Origin: Nymphaea colorata
Taxonomy: Eukaryota > Streptophyta > Magnoliopsida > Nymphaeales > Nymphaeaceae
Reading direction: 5' to 3'
Length of the DNA stretch: 64,000 nucleotides
NCBI RefSeq assembly: GCF_008831285.2
Contig: NC_045140.1
Coordinates: 28,166,131 to 28,230,130 of the forward strand
A program made the position numbers and the translations under genes. Positions 1-12,301 of the stretch are shown piece by piece. The notes under the pieces were generated by a model, which was not told where the DNA came from, did not search any database, and was given only the letters and a program-made list of their open reading frames with translations. How positions within the stretch are numbered: the first letter of the stretch is position 1; each line of letters opens with the position of its first letter.

Positions 1-668
1 CTGACTCAAATTGACCTTGGCCCTAAACATTTGCTAAGCCCTTCTAGGTTATCAGGCTAGGCCGGGCTAGCACCAGCCAACCCAATTGGACCTCATAATT
101 TATTTAAAATATTATTTTATTTAAAATATATATATATTTATTTTAATTAATTATATTTATATTATATTTTTTAATGTATATTTTATTATAAGCTAGCCAA
201 ATAGATCTGGGCTCCAATTCGGCCCAAAATCTGACTTTTTATGAAACCAAAAAGAAAAACACACGCACTTCAATGCTCCGATCATTAGTATATGAAAAGA
301 TAAAACAATTAACCGAAATCAGGACAATAAAAGCAAGCAATTAAAAAACCTTGTCTTATTTTTTCCTTTTTTTTTTGTCAACTCTTCATCTATCATTGTT
401 CAACTCAGCTTTCTCAGCTGCTGCAGTGGTTGGACTACTCTAGGGATCAACTTCAATTGTCTTTATGTGCGCTTGAAGATTCTGGACAGACGCTATTTAC
501 TGTGGGCCTATCAGGAATTATTGGAGTGAATCGGTAAGTACAAAGGCGTTCACATTCCAGATTCACTGCTCAAGTACCGTCAACTAGAGGTCCCACTCCC
601 ATAGTGGGGGACCTTCACTTTCTTTTTATGACAAAGACAGCTCCTCCAACTTTTTTTGTTCAGGCTCA

Positions 669-708
<40 letters not shown>

Positions 709-1256
709 GTGCACGAGGCATGAGAAAAAGAAGTAAGAAGTCTGGTAGAATAGAAAATGACCAAACCAGCAAGCTGATTGTATTCCACCATTCCAATGCC
801 TTTTGTTATGTCGTCTTGTCCTGTTGTCACGGGAGGATGAATTGTATAATATTGTCCCTTTAATTTTGGATATTTTTCCATCAATTTTCACTAAAATACT
901 TTTTAATATTAAAAATTTTAAGGATTAATCCATCTCTTCACTGTCCCGACCTCTTTAAAAAACTCCTTCATGAATGTCATTTCCTCTAATGCGTACCATA
1001 TACATTTGTTATTTTTATTTAAACAGTTTGAATTTATGTGTATTGTTTGGGTTTTTGAAAAGCTGGATTTGATGTGCTTGACAGATAGAGGCACAAGAAA
1101 AATAAAATTGAGGGCATGATTAGCTACCCAATATGGATTTCTACTAAAGGAAATTTCCTAAAATAAAACTATTCGTTCATCATTGATGTAATATAAATAT
1201 TCCATCACTAGTTAGGACATTCAAACAAGAGTAGACCTCAATTAAGGGGGTGTTTT

Positions 1257-1478
1257 GATGAAAAAGAATATTATGTTCTTGAAATATATGTTTTGGATAC
1301 ACTTGGTTTAAAAATATCAGAGGAAACAAGATATAATTATGCATGCTGTTTCTAATCCAACAACCAAATGCTGGGAGTAACCATGTATGTTTCATAAAAC
1401 AAGAACATGGTATTCTTCAAATAAATTATTCTGTGAACAAGTGTTTCAAGCACATAATATTCTTCTTATCAATCATCC
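1257..1478. repeat. Fold-back MITE-like element
   Basis: The left end (about 1257–1290: GATGAAAAAGAATATTATG, then TTCTTGAAA) is repeated in inverted orientation at about 1438–1478 (GTTTCAAGCACATAATATTC onward). A third related copy of the ATATTATG/TTCTTG core lies inverted at about 1400–1415. This is the layout of a small non-autonomous fold-back element. I could not define a target-site duplication, so the ends are approximate. Confidence 0.45.
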
Positions 1479-1689
1479 TTGGATTAAATGACACAAACTT
1501 CCAAAATCAATGTATACGAAACATTGGGATTAGTCTAGCCTTAAATGACAGGAGTCATTCTCTGCAGGACATTTTTTGTTTTCATAGAAAAAATGATTTT
1601 TTGTTCTTTTTCAGTTTTCTTCCTGTAAGAGAGAGTTTTTACTGTTTTAACTTTCTTTTGTAGAGGTTACTTGAGACACTTTGAGCACC

Positions 1690-2060
1690 CGTGTGTTCTG
1701 ATCCGGATATATTGGAAAAAAATTTGATTTCAAATCAGATTTGGATATAAAAATAACATCCGATTGAATTTCGATCTGGACTCAGATCATTCAGATCGGA
1801 TATTTTTCATAAAAAAAAAATTATACTCAATGTCTACATATAACATGGCTTGGATTTGGTTTAAAAGTCGGATTTGAGTTTGGATGTTAATGCAAAAGTT
1901 GGGTTAGAATTATGAATTCAGATTTTGGACTCAGATATGGTATAAAATTTTATTTATCCAAATTTGAATCTGAATTTGAATCCGAATATATAGATATCCC
2001 AAAAAGTGGATACAATAAAAACATGCATATGATTCGAATCAGATCCATTGACATTCTTAA
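1690..2060. repeat. AT-rich dispersed repeat with GGATAT/ATCC motifs
   Basis: The segment is built of short repeated words such as GGATAT, AATTTGGAT, GAATCTGAATTTGAATCCG and GATATCC. Similar word composition recurs at about 7543–7834, 42,920–43,100 and 50,640–51,090, so this is a dispersed family. It carries no protein. The copy ends in TTGACATTC, resembling the TTGACATC terminus of the copy at 7543–7834. Confidence 0.5.
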
Positions 2061-2503
2061 ATCTCACCTTATAGAGACATGAAACATAAGGTAGTCATGT
2101 ACATCTTGTCAGTGAAGATTATTAGTAAATGCATTGTAGCATCACGTGATTTTAGTATGCCTATAAATTCTAGGTTCTATAACGAGAGTCTTTCATGTTC
2201 AAGTTAACTTTTCTTTTGGGACATGGCATAGGAAGAACAAGACATGACCTCGGAGGTGGAGGCTCAATTTCATCGTAATAAAAGGAGGTCGAATAGCCTG
2301 CGACCGCTAAATCAAATTTTTGAAAAAAAAAAACTAATTGGGCCAACCCTTATTTTTTCAAGATTTTACACGGGTCAAACTAAAATTTTGAAAATTTTAA
2401 TAGTAAATTTAAAATTTGAAAACTTGAAGGGGAGCCATGGCTCCTACCCAGCCCCCTTCCATTCTGCCCATGTATGCCTGTGATTTGGCTCAACTAATGT
2501 CGG

Positions 2504-2505
<2 letters not shown>

Positions 2506-2572
<67 letters not shown>
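2506..2572. repeat. (TA)n microsatellite
   Basis: An uninterrupted TA dinucleotide run of about 67 bases. Open frames across it on both strands read as alternating Tyr-Ile and are artefacts. Confidence 0.97.
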
Positions 2573-2574
<2 letters not shown>

Positions 2575-3120
2575 TCGTATTTGCATCGAGACAGAAAGAA
2601 AGAAGATACATTAAAAATGAGAAGGCAGACAATGTAAATGAGAAGAGCACTCGTTTAGATTATTCTATTTTTCTAGTTAAAACCCACATCCAACAGTACT
2701 AATAACTGTTGACAATTTATTAAGGCGTTACATTCTTTTGTAGGATTAGTATCACCTCTTTTGCTAAATTTTAGTTGAAATAATGTGTTTTAACTGCAAG
2801 TTTGATTGTCCAGATATAGGGCTTCACGAGTCTGGTGAAGAGAATTTTGAACTTGATCATGTGTTTGATTGCATTTTCGGTGATAACCTTTACATAAAAC
2901 TAAAAGTTGGTCATTCAAGCAATCAAACGTTGCCTTGGCAAAAAAATTTTGCAAGCCACTATTTAAGAAAGGGCCTACTTTCAAACAGGTAATCTAATTT
3001 TTTAAATTAAATTTCGAAAAATTATCAGCTGCATGCCCGTCTCTTTTTCTCATATTCGGGGTCAAAATCAACAAACTGTTTTATTTATTATATATATATA
3101 TATTAATCTACACAAACAAG

Positions 3121-3481
3121 ACGTTGTGTGGCATCCATTCTACTAAAATGTCATTCCATATTGTTTGGTTTTGCTATTATCGTGCTTGTGCCATTGATTC
3201 CTCTCCTGTTGCTCGTGCTTGGCAGCATATCATCAGGTTTATGAGAGAGACTTGGAATTTCAATGAAATCTTGCTGGAAGAAGGCATCCAGCTTTTTATG
3301 AAAGACTTGGAATTGGTCGTAGTGATTTTGTCAAATCTCTCCAAAACACTAAGTTAAGGCATTGGTTGAGCAGGAGGAATATTTGATCCTACAGCCGAAA
3401 GACGAATTGCATATTGATGCTCCTTTTATAGCACAACAAGGTGGTACCCAAAGGGCTCGAAACCAAAGACTAGCTGCCTAA
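3121..3481 (+). other. Unassigned coding-like fragment, frame-broken
   Basis: One frame is open from 3124 to 3357 and a second, shifted frame from 3353 to 3481. They read as ordinary protein (for example RAWQHIIRFMRETWNFNEI, then VEQEEYLILQPKDELHIDA) rather than low-complexity sequence. I do not recognise a family. It lies about 1.1 kb upstream of a decayed copia element and could be an old gene or transposon scrap. The frame change and lack of a convincing start argue that it is not a working gene. Confidence 0.25.
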
Positions 3482-4599
3482 CAGTTTGAAGTCCAGACCA
3501 TCGAGTAAGTTTTCTGTTCTTATATTCGGACCTTAGTTTGTGTAAGGTTTCGTGGTGCTAGTTTTCTGAATCCGTGATATGTACTGAGGTTTATTTGTTA
3601 ATTAGACCTATATGATCTCATAGGTTCTGGTTGAGTTCACCCTCGTGCATTATTGGCTTCGAGATGCTCTTGGTTACAGATCGTTATCGCTTCCTCTGCT
3701 TTCACTTTTCATCCGCTTATCTACTGAGACTTCCACCAAGAAAGTTGCCGAAAAGGAAGATGAAAGAGGAGAAAAGACCCACAATGGAATTCATATTGGT
3801 TGCTTTACTTTCTAGGAGTTTTACTTCTTGCATGCGGCTATCTTTTTGAGGGAATGAACCAAGATACTAGACTGTAGTCCTAGAGTTGTATTTAGTGCTA
3901 TTCCTTTACGTTGCTGGAGTAGTCAGTGTATGGTTGTTGGTACATTTGAGAAATGAGTGGCAGAAATCCCAGTATTCAGCTGTGCAGAACAGAGCAGGAA
4001 TATTGGATGTAAATGTGGTGCCTACAATCGTTTGTGTCGAATGTCGTGGTTATGATTTTGCTATTTTTCCTGGGGTGGAAAGTTTTGGAAATCAATAATC
4101 GATTCAACTGACTACCTAAGTGTTGTGTTGCATTCAACTTGAGAGGAACCTCATTGGAGGTGGCCGACAGTATCGATATCTTCGATGCCTGCTGGGTTGT
4201 TCAAGGATACATTTAGGGGATGATAAAAATGCAGTTAAAGATTGTGAATTGTGATAAGATCAAGAAAGCAAACTGTCATCTAGAGTTTTACAAATTTGCG
4301 GATAAGGCCGGAAGATTATAATAAGATCAAGAAGGAAAACGTTGTAGAATCTAAAAAAATCAGGATTGATACATTGATCAGAAAACTGCCATAAATTTTG
4401 ATGTTAGGAAAGGAAAATAATCAGCGTGTACTCTGGGCTGTGGTTGAATAAAAATTTCTTTCCATTTTGTGGATGTAGGTTCTCTTTAAACCGAACCACA
4501 TAATTTCCGATGCCTCTTCTTTTTCTTTCAATTTTCGTTTATGGTATGAGCAACTTGAGTTGCAAAGTTGAGTTTGTACTCATGACATTCTCAACGCCA

Positions 4600-5680
4600 C
4601 CTACTCATTCACCGTTGTATCATCATCCTTATGCTCTCAACACCTCCAAATTTACATCATTGAAGCTTACTCGAGATAACTTTCTCTTGTGAAAGACTCA
4701 AGTCTTGGCAATGGTGGAGAGCCAAGATCTTTACGGTTTTCTCGCTGGTGACACTCCTGCACCACCAGAAACTTTCACTGAGGGATTAAAGGAAGTTCTG
4801 AACTCTCAACTGGAGGGAGTACATTTTGTGGGGACTTATCTTCTGTTGTGAAGCCATGTAGCATCAGAATTATTCTTTCTATTGCTACTATTAGACGATG
4901 GAGCATCCACCAACTCAATGTAAAGAACGTGCTTCTTCATGGTTAACTTAATGAGACAGCTTTCATGCTTCTCATCTATGTAGATGACATGGTTCTCACG
5001 AGAAATAACCCTCGATTGTTGGACCAATTCACCAAGTAGTTCCAAGTACCTTTGCCGTCAAGGATCTTGGACCATTATATTATTTTTTGGGGAGTGAAGT
5101 TCATCATGCTCATGAAGGTCTTTTTCTTTCACAAACAGAGTATGCCAAGGATTTATTAGACCGAGCAAATGTGTATGATTGCAAGCTGGTCATTACACCT
5201 ATGGTGGAGAAAATCTAAGAAGTTTCTTATGAATCCTATTCAAATCCAACCCACTCTATCAGTTTGGTTGGTGCCTTACAATATTTGACCATAACAAAGC
5301 CAGCCTTTAGTCTCAACTATGTGAGCTAAAAGATGCATAGTCCTATGGTACAATATTATAAGATGTTAAAGTGTATCCTCCATATATAAAAGGTACTCTT
5401 GATGTAGGTCTGAGAATCATGGCTCAAAATTCTCTAGATTTATATGCCTTTTCAGATGGTGATTGGGCCGGTTGCCATGTGACAAGAAGGTCTACTACAA
5501 GTTTTTATACCTTTTTTAAAAATAATTGTATTATTTGGAGTGTCAATAAACAAAACACAGTTGCTAGATCAAGCATGGAGGTGGAATACAGAGCCATGGC
5601 GTCCACTGCCACAGAGTCAACTTAGATATCCTTTGTTCTTAGAGACCTTAGAGTTCATCTAAACAGATTCTGGCAGCATG
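4600..5680 (+). pseudogene. Decayed Ty1/copia retrotransposon (gag, RT and RNase H scraps)
   Basis: Reading along the plus strand, 4613–4825 resembles the start of a copia gag (SLKLTRDNFLL, stop, KTQVLAMVE). 4890–5220 carries reverse-transcriptase scraps: HQLNVKNVLLHG, then LLIYVDDMVLTRN with the catalytic YVDD motif. A frameshift leads to a region equivalent to LSQTEYAKDLLDRA. 5371–5625 is the RNase H end (DGDWAGCHVTRRSTTSFYTF, then VARSSMEVEYRAMAS). Protease and integrase are absent between gag and RT, and there are several stops and frameshifts. No long terminal repeats were found. It is a dead, internally deleted copy. Confidence 0.85.
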
Positions 5681-7542
5681 CAAGCTGGAGAAGCAAATGA
5701 TGTATCTGAAGGCAACAATGAATTGAACGTCGAGCATGTTTTGACAGATACTACAGACAACAAGAACGGAGGAAACTATGGGAGTCAAGGAACAAAGAAC
5801 CCTGTGAAACTTTCACCTATGATGAAAGATTCACTACGTTGTGTGTTTGATAAAGTTCTTTCTGTCTAGAAGACCAACCAACTTCACATGTTTTCTTTTA
5901 ATCTGTTTGCTTTCTTCTTAGTCAGATGTACTGGACAATGGCATTTGCTCATGATTTATCATGATGCAAGTGAAAAGAGAAAGGTTGATATCCGCAGTTT
6001 CTGCTATATACTTGATGAACACCGAGAGACTACCTTCATCGTTGCTTCCGTATGCAGAATCTGTTGCTCAGGAACAAATTTGTAGATGAACTTTCATGAC
6101 TTAGAGTTGATCAGTTGAAGGCCGAAGAAGTGGCAGCAAAAAAATGATGCTTAGAAGTCGAACCCATGTGATTTGGTGATCCTTTTTTTTTTTATTAATT
6201 TATTTTCTACATAACGTGTTCATTTGATCAATTAGCTTATTGCACATTGCTATATCTTGGCCTAAAACTGGTTCCTGCAAATCCGTGATGCAGGAAATCC
6301 CAAAGTTTCCACAGACGTTATTTCAGTTTCAGGAAGTCTAGTCCCCAAAGAGATTGGATAGTTGAACTGCGAAATTTGCATTCTGTAAATCGAGTGGACT
6401 CTAGGATTCTAAATTGGAAAAAAAAATGAATAAAGGTTACCCCCATCTTAAAAGAAGATCAACCAAAAGCTGCGGAGTGCAGAGGAAAGGACGAAAGCAC
6501 GTATCTTCTTACACTTCGCTGAAAGACTATACACAATACTCCAGTCCCACTGTTCCACACGTTTCATCACCAGCATATCCCAGAATTTGCTGCACGCACC
6601 GTCACTTACCTTGTTCGATCTAATAATCCATGTTAATTGCAGCACAGGGAGTCAGCCTAGATGCTGTATCCTTCTCAGAAGAAAGCATGAACTTTCACCC
6701 CAATAGCTAGTCAATTCTTTAGAGTGACAAATCCATGAAACATCAAAGGATGACCCGAGTGTGGTTAATTAAGTAGGTCCTTAAATTCGCTTCCTGCAGT
6801 TGCAAATCGCAGATTATACTCGTTAAAGTTGAAAGCAGATAAAAAGTTGTTGAGAACTCAAAAATGTAGCCCACCCTTAGGTGAGATGATACAATGGATA
6901 TCAAAGAGAATAGCTTCTCTGAATCAAGAGCTATTACTGGATACTGCCCTGAGTTCTGCACCCAGTTTTACAGCAGATGTCTCGTCTAATTGCAATCGCA
7001 TGCTTCAATTTCTTACTGTAACAAGAAAGCATAGGTCGAGATGCACTGTCCACTCTAACAGTAGCTTCTCATCACAATGTTACAAAATAGTATGTTCTCA
7101 TATAAATGCATGCATGTGAAGTAGAAATGCTTTAAAAGCAACTACTGTGAGTGTGGTCATTCAAATAACTGTACAACATTTTGCATTCAAAAATAGGAGA
7201 TACAGCTAAATGATCAACCTAGAGAAGAAATCCTTTATTAAGGAAGAAGTAAAAGTGGCAATTAAATCGTCTAGTTTGAGCAGGGAATCACCTAGTAGAG
7301 GCGATAGTGGCAAGTATATATCACCAATTGGAACTTCAGAAAACAATTAGCCTTTTATAACAAGGAACCTGCATAGTAATAATGGGAATCACTTTTTTTT
7401 CACTTCTTCTCTTTTGGAGGCAGGGAAAGTGCTGCAACTTTTGGGTGTGGTGGACTTGCTGAACCAAGAAACTTACATTCCAACCCTTCCCTTGTGGACC
7501 AAAACAGTTCTTCTGCCCCTTCCCTTCATTGGCGGAGATACA
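5681..7542. other. Intergenic DNA with weak coding-like scraps
   Basis: Immediately after the copia RNase H relic, 5678–5869 reads as a 63-residue acidic, polar frame ending at a stop, and 5888–6085 as another. Neither resembles a family I know, and no splice pair joins them convincingly. The remainder is AT-rich with no recognisable content. Confidence 0.4.
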
Positions 7543-7834
7543 TAGGGATGTCAACATATCGGATTTGAATAAGATATCCAACTGAACCGATCCAAAAAAT
7601 TGGATATGAAAAAAAATTTAATGTCCAATGAAGAAATTGGATAAGATTTATTTTCAGACAAATATCCTATATGTAAAATTAGGTTCAGAATTTGGATTTG
7701 GATTTCGATCCAAATATTTTTTATTTGTATTCAAATCCAAATTCGAATATGAATATGTGAATATCCAAAAAAAAAAAAAAAAAGAATATGATTAAGAGTA
7801 TATCCAATCTAAATCCCATAAGTTGACATCTCTA
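7543..7834. mobile_element. MITE-like element with TAGGGATGTCAAC-type inverted ends
   Basis: The left end reads TAGGGATGTCAAC (7543–7555). The right end (7822–7834) is its reverse complement with one mismatch (TAGAGATGTCAAC). The 292 bp body is AT-rich, made of ATCCAA, GGATTTGG and GAATATG words, and has no coding capacity. Ends of the type TAGGG.TGTCAA are typical of non-autonomous hAT-like elements, but I could not find a clean 8 bp duplication. Other segments at 1690, 42,730 and 50,640 share body words or this terminus. Confidence 0.6.
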
Positions 7835-10800
7835 TAGATGAGTGCTGGTGTGGGCTACTGCTCATACCAGCCCATCAAAAGTTTCAACTTGAAAATTTCA
7901 AAATTATATTTTCATGACTCCAAAATTGCATGGGGCTCTCATATCAAACTTGGACTGGTGGTTTGAGTGTCCTTCAACCAAAAAATTCTATCTCTCTCGC
8001 TGCTTCTCCCAATAAATGAACACTGAAACGGTTGCGGGGAAGCACTAATAGTAAAACTCCAGATACCTGTCGAAGAGAGAAGGAGTATGCATTGACCGAC
8101 GCACAACTGCAACTTATTCTGAGCATCCTCAAATAAGAGTAACATCAAAATCGTTGAACTTACAGTTCAGCCATGCCTCAACAACTCTTGTATTCCAACA
8201 ACAGGCAATCAAAATATCTCTACAAGTGAATGATTCTGGAACTGAAATCAACTGGTCATCCACAGCTCCATCCAATCACAATGGAAGATTGTGTTTAAAA
8301 ACACAGCCCAAATCATTGCATTTCAAGTCTGATTGGAGAAATCCAATGATATATATATATATATATATATATTATTTATTTCTTTATTTCTTTATTTCTT
8401 TATTTACATACTTATGATCACGTATGAATTTTTTTTTTTCTTTTGGAGGGTGGGGAGAAGAAAAGAAAGAGGAAGAGAGAAGAGGATCAGGTGAGTGGGA
8501 TTGGTGGAGGAGAACCGTAAAAAGAAAGAAAGAATCTAGTACTTTCAGTAGCATATTCTCCACAACTCACAACATGTACGCGTTCATTTAGCAATAATTG
8601 AATAAGCCATAAAGAAAGCAACTGTTTGATTGGTTGACAAAACCACCGGGAGAGAATATCTACCACATCGGGACGATGACTTCTCGTCTCCTCCTACGTG
8701 TTTGTGAAAGTTTCTGCCCTCACAATTTGCTACAGGAAAAATATGTCTCAAGTTCAAACATTGTCCCCTGACCCCTTGGTTGGCCGAAATGCCCGAGTGG
8801 GTGAATCCATACTATGTTCAGTCTTTTCCTATGGACTTCCCAGCATCGATTGACAATTATAGCATGGTTAGACGTGATAAAATACACTGTTGGGACTATA
8901 CTATCATCTGTCATAAAATGCGTTGGAAATTAGATAGAAAACTTGGTTTCTATTTAATATGGGAAAGTTACTCTACATCAAATTCATCGGAAATTGAATT
9001 GAAAATACAGTGTTATAAACTCAGACGAAGGGCAAATGTTGTTTAGGAAGAGTATTTCATCCTACCATCATGTTGAGAATCGAAGCCCCACTCCCATTCC
9101 CAACAAGATACCAAAGTCTCTTTTCGGTACTTTCAAGATGATGCCTCTATTATGTTTAAACTTGTATATCGATGTCATTTTCCACATTACTAAAGAAAAG
9201 TTTAATCATGCACTGTTGTATTAGGGCGTCGTAACCTGAAAAACAAGCTCTATGCTTGTGATCTTTTCCATACGCCCCATACTTTCAGTAAGAACCAGAC
9301 AAATTGAATAAAAATGAGGATAGAAGCCATCATTTTTTATGAGTATAGATGTCTAATTTCTCAAATTGTTTGCCGAACTTCAATTTTCCAGGCACTCGTT
9401 CAGCGGTTGCCTACAAAGCTCAAGTCTCAAAATATGAGGCATGTTTTTGAAAGCAACAATTCAACAAATGCTTATGAATTTCTGTATTATATAATAATCT
9501 TTTATACATGGTGGCGTTTATGTCAACCCTTTGGGGCTTGGCTTCCCCACGACATTAATTTAATGTATATTTGACCTTGACATGAATTTATTGGAAACAA
9601 AAATACCAACTTAATTGCTCGAGAAACTCGAATTTCAACTCTTTATTGCGATGAAGATATAAGTAAGAGAAAGGAAGAAAGCAAGTGGTTTTGATTAAAT
9701 GTAGAATAAATGCACTTTGGGCAAATCACCTTTAAATCTTTGCTTAAAACTCTCAACAATGGTAGGCTTAAAGTTGATCCTAAATTTCCTTCCTTGTGGT
9801 TTTGATGGGTACTCTTGTTTGAAAATTGCACCAAGTCACTTTGATAATGTTTGAATCATCATTTAAGAATGTTAATTCCAGAACGTTGTTGACTCTGGAA
9901 TTGATGGAATCGGAAACACAATGCCGATTCCAAAACTAATTTATGTTTGCTTAAATGGCTTTGTTTTCCTGGAACCCTACCTTGCAAATTTCCCATGGTT
10001 AATTCATTATCTCTTTATCTTTGTAAATCCAGACAAACCCAAAATAGAGGAAAGCGTGTAACATGGTATGGCATGTTCCCACTTTCAATTTGAAGGACAC
10101 GCTACTAATTTATGGGGAGAAGTTTTTTTTTTTTAATTCTAAATTGCCCTTGTAAAGAGATGGTCTTCTATTTAAAATAGAATCCCCAATTGTTGGTGCA
10201 AGGAGATACCGAACCCTAAGAAAATAGGATTATTTTCTATATTTTAAAATAGAATCCCCAAGGAGTTGGTGCAATTGTTAGGGTTAGAGTTGGTTCTTGT
10301 TTCGAATCAACTTGTCATTAACCCTCTGTGCTGCAAAAAGGGGCCATTGACGTGCAGGCTGAAGCATGACGAAGGTAGCACCGAAAGCATGACATGTACT
10401 TTGGAAGGATAAGAGATTTGGTAGGAGTTTCGGCCTTCTTTTGAACTATGAAGAACTCTTGCTTACTCAAAACTATAAAATAATATAGTTATAATCAGTA
10501 ACATAAAATTTTAGATTTGAAAGAATCGGCTGATTCAGCAATTCATCTCAATCGTTTGCATTAATCTGCAAAGAATATTACTACGTTCATTAAAAAAAAA
10601 GTGATTGAAAAATATAAAATTAATTGTAAATAATGAAACTTCCAAAATATTTAAAGAAAAATAAAAGTGTGTGATAAGTGATGTATGTTGGCGGATGAAT
10701 GAAAGTGATTTCCCACCAGTTTTATTAAAATTGGTCCGGCTGATTTTCACATGCTGGTAATAATTAAGAAAAACAAACGCAAATTTTTAATTAAAAAAAC

Positions 10801-10974
10801 ATTTTTGTGCTAATGTTGTGTGACAGCGAGCCTCCTCTCATTTATGGCTTTCTGCTGCAGCCAGCAGCCAATAATTGATCATTCATTTGCTCCTAGAAAT
10901 AGTTTTTATCGTCCGGTACTTGATAATCATTGGACTGACAGTAGTACACTACTGGGGTCGCAGAAGGGTCCGAT
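7835..10974. other. Intergenic DNA, no gene recognised
   Basis: No frame resembles a known protein. Visible structure is limited to a short TA run (about 8349–8372), a TTTA/TTTC run (about 8372–8405), and two copies of a segment around ATTTAAAATAGAATCCCCAA (about 10,170–10,200 and 10,240–10,280) followed by TTGGTGCAA/AAGGAG words in swapped order. Confidence 0.6.
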
Positions 10975-11533
10975 GGCGCCGTGTTTGGTTGTCCGGGTAA
11001 AAATTATCTTCATTATGAACACGTCTAAGAAAGTACTCGGTAGCCTTGAAAAGGCGGCGATGCTCAAAGGGTTGCACTGCATGCTTAGTAAGATGAAGTT
11101 TGCTGACAATGATAGTCTCTATTTTGCATGTTTGCATGGAGACACAAGAGCCCTTAAAACTAGGGGAAAAAAAACGAGTGACTCGAATGAAAGGACTCAT
11201 AAATTTTTATTTCCCCGATTTTCACACCGTAAACCCATTTTGCTACTAGTATTTCATGTAGGCTACAGCCTACTAAATATTTGAATTTTTTTTTTCTCTT
11301 GAAGGTGTAGATGTCAATAGGATTACATGAACTCAGTCGAGCTCAAACTCACCCAGCTCAACTCTTATTGCGCAGCTGGAGCTTGGGTCATAGTCAAATT
11401 GAGCTTCCAAATGCTAGCTCGAACTCGGGTTGACATGCCCAAGCTTGAGATTGACTCGTTTAGGTGCTTGAGATGCTTATGTTGTGGATGGAGCCATGGA
11501 GGTGCTGCATCTTACTACAGAGAGAGATGACAT
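10975..11533 (+). repeat. Left terminal inverted repeat arm
   Basis: Reverse-complement match to 13,410–13,844 over nearly its whole length, with point differences and a few indels. The left arm contains extra GAGCTTGGGTCATAGTC-like sequence between the two GAGCTC blocks. The 154-codon open frame across it is accidental. Confidence 0.85.
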
Positions 11534-12204
11534 TAGAAGCGGGAGGCCGAAGGTGGTAATCGCATCTTAGAATAATATATATAATTGATAATCACATAAA
11601 GTGATGACCATTTTGCAATATATGGAGTCAATGAAGACCAGAAAATTTTGGCCAAAAGGAGAAGAAAATCTCAGAAATTTAGCTGAACATTCAAAATATC
11701 CTAAACTATCATTATAAATTTATATGGCATCTTTTATTATAGATACAACAATCTTTTAAGATCTCACATTTCCATCGGAATAATAACCTTATAGAAGCAA
11801 ATATCTTATCTATGGAAACATAAATTTATTGGAAAATGTCCTAATAAAGAAAGACATCTTCACCTTGAATGAGATCATAAGGATATATACGTAGAGAGGC
11901 TCGACCAGTAGGTAGGTTCAACGAAGCCAACCCTCTCAGAGAGAGAGAGAGAGAGAGGTGTCGTCTCCAATGAAGGCTCCACTTGTCGATGGCGGAGCTG
12001 CTTCTTAGAGGAGGAACAATCACATTTTAGAACAATATAATATATATATACCCTCGATGGAGGGTTTCGTAGACCCTCACTCAACTAAAATCCTTGCTTT
12101 GTTGCTCAGAAACTCGAGGGAGAGAGAGGAAGAAACTTACTGGTGAGCCGTAACCAATCACTGGTGTTGCCCAATCTAATGGCTGAGCTACATGTAAGCG
12201 TGGG

Positions 12205-12274
12205 CATGCTTCTCAATTTTCTTTTATTTTTATATTATTCATGCTTCTCAATTTTCTTTTATTTTTATATTATT
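12205..12274 (+). repeat. 35 bp tandem duplication
   Basis: Two adjacent identical 35-base units beginning CATGCTTCTCAATTTTC and ending ATATTATT (12,205–12,239 and 12,240–12,274), lying just outside the left edge of the large palindrome. Confidence 0.9.
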
Positions 12275-12301
12275 GAGAAAAAAAAAAAGCAGAAGCAAAA
12301 A

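Larger units (their letters stand above)
1..3120. other. Intergenic AT-rich DNA without a recognisable gene
   Basis: No reading frame here has recognisable protein content. The stretch holds an A/T-only patch at about 100–185, a 37-base T run (671–707), a fold-back element (about 1257–1478), an AT-rich repeat with GGATAT/ATCC motifs (about 1690–2060) and a long TA microsatellite (2506–2572). Open frames across the T and TA runs only reflect low complexity. Confidence 0.7.

Noticed and set aside
580-891. Two minus-strand frames through the T run
   Set aside because: They read poly-Lys across a 37-base homopolymer and have no family content.
2437-2650. Frames with long Tyr-Ile repeats on both strands
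   Set aside because: Translation of the TA microsatellite, not a gene.
10820-11284. 154-codon plus-strand frame
   Set aside because: It lies in the left inverted arm, matches non-coding sequence in the right arm with indels that break the frame, and resembles no protein.
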